Origin: Prevotella sp. P5-92
GTDB lineage: Bacteria > Bacteroidota > Bacteroidia > Bacteroidales > Bacteroidaceae
Length of the DNA: 64,000 bases
Assembly: GCF_002251245.1 (NCBI RefSeq)
Contig: NZ_NPJG01000123.1
Coordinates: 1-64,000, forward strand
Reading direction: 5' to 3'
Part shown: positions 60,785-64,000 of the stretch, piece by piece
How the letters are laid out: each line of letters opens with the position of its first letter
Numbering within the stretch: position 1 is the stretch's first letter
Program-made: the position numbers and the translations under genes
The notes under the pieces: generated by a model
Database searches by the model: none
Seen by the model: only the letters and a program-made list of their open reading frames with translations
Told to the model about the DNA's origin: nothing

Positions 60785-62098
60785 CAGTGCCCTTTTGAAG
60801 ATTATATAGTATAATATACCAGCCACTGTGAGGCAAACGGGGAAAGCCAACCACGTGCCCACGAGTCCAAATCCGAGGAAATTACCCAAAATCCAACTGA
60901 GCGGCAGTGAGACGATGAAATACGCCACGAAAGCCGCCCACATCATGCTTCTCATCTCGCCCAGTCCACGTAAGGCGTTAGCAAGGCAGCACTGGAAGGC
61001 GTCGCTTATCTGGTACAATATCAGTGGAATGATAGTAATAGCGACGAGTCGGCACACCTCTTCGTCGGCAGTGAACATCGAGCCCACCATGTGTCTAAGC
61101 AGAAAGACAGGAATAATCATACACACAGCCATAGTGATGATGATGAAGAATCCCGACTTTGTAACCTCCACGATAGACTTTGTCTCGTGAATACCCACAA
61201 AATGACTTACTCGTATGCTGATAGCTGTCGCAATGCCAAGATAAATGTTATAGAAAAACATCGACATAGTGATCATCACCTGATGTGCAGCAAGCGGTTT
61301 TGTACCGATCCATCCCACGAAGATAGCCACGAGCGAGAACGCCCCACACTCTACAGTAGCTTGAAGTGCAGAGGTCCATCCAAGGCCGTTGAGATGTTTG
61401 AAATTGCTTTTAACAGCATCTTTTGATGCCATGACAAATCCCTTTTTATATACGGCAAACTCCTTTTTTAGGAAGAAAATGAGGCAGAAGGAGAGACATA
61501 TTAGCACGCGTGACAGGGCAGTGGACAGACCAGCACCGGTAAGTCCCATTTCAGGCATTCCACAATGTCCGTATATAAATATATAATTACCTATTATATT
61601 AAGTACATTACTCGACACGAGCACCCACATAGATATTCGTGTACGTCCGATGGTATCGAAGAACTGCTTCATCTGACATCCCAACACCATGAAAGGAATA
61701 GAGCAGATGTTGACCAAGAGATAAGGTCTCATGAAAGGCATCAGCTCTTCAGGCTGACCGAAAAAGGGCAAGGCGAAATAGAAAGCCACGGCAAAGGTGG
61801 TGAGCATACATATGAGCATGATATTCGCAAACAGAGCAGAACGCATCACGGCTCCAGCCTTATCTTTCTCGTTTCTACCTATGAAAGGTCCTATGACGGG
61901 AGTCAAGGCGAAATTGAATCCCATGGCAAAGAGGAGCACGAGCACAAACGTGTTGTTGACAAAACTGGCTGCTGCCAATTCCACGGTAGAGTGGTGGCCA
62001 ATCATCAGTGTGTCAGCAAAATTAAGCACGAGGTTTCCTATCTGTCCTATTACAATGGGCGTGCCAAGACAAATCAAGTCTTTATAATGAGAATGCAT
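60755..62098 (-). CDS. MATE-family efflux transporter
   Basis: 447 residues, twelve helices. Antiport of drugs or metabolites with Na+ or H+. GTPIVIGQIGNLVLNFADTL and MIGHHSTVELAAASFVN in the first half and the mirrored GLGWTSALQATVECGAFSLV in the second are typical. Its ATG shares a base with the mutS stop (TAATG), so it is translated right after mutS. The very C-terminus lies in the 24-bp repeat. Confidence 0.92.
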   Translation of the reverse strand: MHSHYKDLICLGTPIVIGQIGNLVLNFADTLMIGHHSTVELAAASFVNNTFVLVLLFAMGFNFALTPVIGPFIGRNEKDKAGAVMRSALFANIMLICMLTTFAVAFYFALPFFGQPEELMPFMRPYLLVNICSIPFMVLGCQMKQFFDTIGRTRISMWVLVSSNVLNIIGNYIFIYGHCGMPEMGLTGAGLSTALSRVLICLSFCLIFFLKKEFAVYKKGFVMASKDAVKSNFKHLNGLGWTSALQATVECGAFSLVAIFVGWIGTKPLAAHQVMITMSMFFYNIYLGIATAISIRVSHFVGIHETKSIVEVTKSGFFIIITMAVCMIIPVFLLRHMVGSMFTADEEVCRLVAITIIPLILYQISDAFQCCLANALRGLGEMRSMMWAAFVAYFIVSLPLSWILGNFLGFGLVGTWLAFPVCLTVAGILYYIIFKRALARFSDTYHA

Positions 62099-64000
62099 TA
62101 ATTCAAAATACGTTTAATTTCATTAAGTTTATTAAGAGCTTCAACAGGAGTGAGGTTGTCGATGTCGAGGTCGCGTATCTCGTCACGTATCTGACACAAC
62201 ACCGGGTCGTCGAGTTGGAAGAAGCTAAGTTGTATTCCGTCCACCGTCTTTTGCCTGTTGATATTCGGTCGGCCATATCCTCCCACCCCGGCGCTCTCCT
62301 CTTCGAGTTGTTTGAGGATCGTCTTAGCCTGTTTGATGATACTTCTCGGCATACCGGCGATGGCAGCCACATGGATACCGAAGGAATGTTCGCTGCCGCC
62401 TTCCATGAGTTTTCTGAGGAATATGACTTTTTTGTTCACCTCTTTCACGCTGACGTTAAAGTTCTTTATTCTCTTGAAATGCTTCTCCATCTCGTTCAGT
62501 TCGTGATAGTGAGTGGCGAAGAGGGTGCGTGCTCTTGCCTTCTCGTTCTCGTGCAGATATTCGACGATAGCCCATGCGATGGAGATGCCGTCGTATGTTG
62601 ACGTTCCCCTTCCCAGTTCGTCGAAGAGCACGAGCGACTTTGTGGTAACATTATTAAGAATGTTCGACGCCTCGGTCATCTCAACCATAAAGGTTGATTC
62701 GCCGAGCGAGATATTGTCGCTTGCTCCCACGCGGGTGAATATCTTGTCAACCAATCCTATTCTGGCATTTTCGGCAGGCACGAAGCTGCCCACTTGCGCC
62801 ATGAGCACGATGAGAGCAGTCTGTCTGAGCAGTGCCGACTTACCTGCCATGTTCGGACCCGTGATGATGATAATCTGCTGACTCTGAGAGTCGAGGTAGA
62901 TATCGTTCGGCACATACTGTTCGCCGAGAGGCAGCTGAGTCTCTATCACCGGATGCCTTCCCTGATGGATGTCGATGACGTCAGAGGAGTCGATATGCGG
63001 TCGTACATAGTGATGAATCTCTGCACATTTCGCAAACGAAAGCAGACAGTCGATATTGGCAATCATGTTGGCGTTTATCTGAATCTGCGGGATAAACTCC
63101 TGCATGGCCACGACGAGGTCGTTAAACAGTTTCATCTCTATTGACAATATCTTCTCCTCTGCGCCGAGTATAGTCTCCTCGTATTCTTTCAGTTCCTGAG
63201 TGATATATCTCTCAGCCTGAGCCAAGGTCTGCTTTCTTATCCACGTGTCGGGCACGAGATCCTTGTAAGTGTTTCTCACTTCGAGGTAATATCCAAACAC
63301 GTTGTTGTATCCTATTTTGAGCGACTGTATGCCCGTTTCCTGTTGTTCACGTTCCTGAATTTTCATCAGATAGTCTTTGCCGTGATAAGCCACCTGTCTG
63401 AGTCTGTCGAGCTCTTCATTCACTCCGTCGCGTATCACTCCGCCCTTGTTTACGAGTTGTGGAGCTTCGGGTTCTATTTCGTGAGCTATTCTCTCTCTCA
63501 TCGACTCGCAGAGGTTAAGTCTTTCCCCGACTCTTTTCAGAGCGTCGTTTTTTGCATAGAGGCAAGCCGTTTTTATAGGTTGTATGGCTTCGAGAGCCGT
63601 TTTCAGCTGAACCATTTCCCTTGGCGACACTCGTCCCACGGCCACTCTCGAGATGATACGTTCCAGGTCTCCTATTCTGCGAAGCTGTTCGTCGATGAGT
63701 TGTCTGAACTCCTGTTCTTGTGAGAAATATCCTACGATATCGAGTCTGTCGTTGATTTGGTTTTCGTTTCTCAGGGGGAACACTATCCACCGTCTCAACA
63801 TTCTTCCACCCATGGGAGTTGTAGTCTGGTCGATGACGTCGAGCAGCGATGTGCCGTCCTCTTGCAGGGTCTGTACGAGTTCGAGGCTTCTTATTGTAAA
63901 CTTGTCGAGTCTTACATATTTCTCCTCTTCTATTCTCGAGATGGAAGTGATGTGTGAGATGTTTGTGTGTTGTGTCATCTCGAGATAATGGAGAATAGCT
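62098..64000 (-). CDS. mutS: DNA mismatch repair protein MutS (5' end outside the window)
   Basis: 633 residues are in the window, in frame to its right edge ([13 protein letters not shown] and on). The N-terminal mismatch-binding domain with the Phe-x-Glu is therefore missing here. The rest is clear: core clamp region, Walker [21 protein letters not shown], Walker [24 protein letters not shown] and a C-terminal helix-turn-helix ([18 protein letters not shown]). First gene seen of the operon with MATE and gtrA. Confidence 0.95.
   Translation of the reverse strand, partial: AILHYLEMTQHTNISHITSISRIEEEKYVRLDKFTIRSLELVQTLQEDGTSLLDVIDQTTTPMGGRMLRRWIVFPLRNENQINDRLDIVGYFSQEQEFRQLIDEQLRRIGDLERIISRVAVGRVSPREMVQLKTALEAIQPIKTACLYAKNDALKRVGERLNLCESMRERIAHEIEPEAPQLVNKGGVIRDGVNEELDRLRQVAYHGKDYLMKIQEREQQETGIQSLKIGYNNVFGYYLEVRNTYKDLVPDTWIRKQTLAQAERYITQELKEYEETILGAEEKILSIEMKLFNDLVVAMQEFIPQIQINANMIANIDCLLSFAKCAEIHHYVRPHIDSSDVIDIHQGRHPVIETQLPLGEQYVPNDIYLDSQSQQIIIITGPNMAGKSALLRQTALIVLMAQVGSFVPAENARIGLVDKIFTRVGASDNISLGESTFMVEMTEASNILNNVTTKSLVLFDELGRGTSTYDGISIAWAIVEYLHENEKARARTLFATHYHELNEMEKHFKRIKNFNVSVKEVNKKVIFLRKLMEGGSEHSFGIHVAAIAGMPRSIIKQAKTILKQLEEESAGVGGYGRPNINRQKTVDGIQLSFFQLDDPVLCQIRDEIRDLDIDNLTPVEALNKLNEIKRILN

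Noticed and set aside
60687..60854. N-terminal extension of the GtrA protein
   Set aside because: It overlaps the MATE gene, reads the 24-bp repeats and lengthens a family that is normally about 120-130 residues.

Overview
The window reads as a chromosomal segment of a Bacteroidales bacterium, most like Prevotella or a close relative. Direct signs are the many promoters of the Bacteroidetes type (TAnnTTTG -7 box with a TTTG-like -33 box about 19-21 nt upstream), the many lipoproteins, a fused SecDF, and families typical of the phylum (DUF4271, DUF4294, DUF6089, DUF6242, DUF3108, three Skp/OmpH copies behind BamA, KorAB, ATP-type PckA). Species level cannot be settled from sequence alone. Most of the window is ordinary core chromosome. 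No phage, integrase, transposase, CRISPR array or rRNA was found.

Layout. 1-4.5 kb: a membrane-spanning TPR/AraC regulator and a large secreted lipoprotein whose AT-rich middle resembles the pre-stem of leukocidin/VCC-type pore-forming toxins. 4.7-13.1 kb: SDR oxidoreductase, GH3-like enzyme, Ig-like lipoprotein, DUF3108 protein, miaB and an MsbA-like ABC exporter. 13.2-18.5 kb: metK, DUF4271, hemD, rnpA, yidD, tyrS, tRNA-Gln. 18.7-20.8 kb: kduI-kduD for unsaturated uronate catabolism, then HU in the opposite direction. 20.9-27.1 kb: rhomboid protease, EEP phosphatase, secDF and tcdA (reverse), with a candidate small RNA between the last two. 27.1-28.5 kb is a gene-free island with nested inverted repeats, a six-copy 24-bp tandem array and the 3' end of a group II intron. 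28.5-39.3 kb: FadL-like porin, C_GCAxxG_C_C protein, sirtuin, three FKBP isomerases in a row, Lrp regulator, a C26-M19 fusion hydrolase, a glutaminyl cyclase, DUF4294 and a papain-like lipoprotein. 39.3-51.7 kb: priA behind tRNA-Arg, OPT transporter, Fe-S flavoprotein, a small orphan gene, OmpA lipoprotein, gamma carbonic anhydrase, korAB, pckA. 51.8-64 kb: a 31-codon small membrane peptide unit, DUF6242 lipoprotein, then the envelope cluster DUF6089-uppS-bamA-skp x3-murI, facing a reverse mutS-MATE-gtrA operon. mutS runs off the right edge.

How it fits together. A strong theme is envelope building: SecDF, YidD, BamA and Skp move and fold exported proteins; UppS and MurI supply the peptidoglycan precursor pathway; three FKBPs, OmpA and FadL-type barrels act in the envelope. 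A second theme is peptide and 2-oxoacid use: OPT uptake, the C26-M19 hydrolase, glutaminyl cyclase, KorAB and PckA fit an anaerobe that ferments peptides and sugars.

The items most worth a second look are the toxin-like lipoprotein and its mosaic composition, the minus-strand small RNA candidate at 26.1-26.3 kb, the small membrane peptide at 51.86 kb, and the repeat island at 27.3-28.2 kb.
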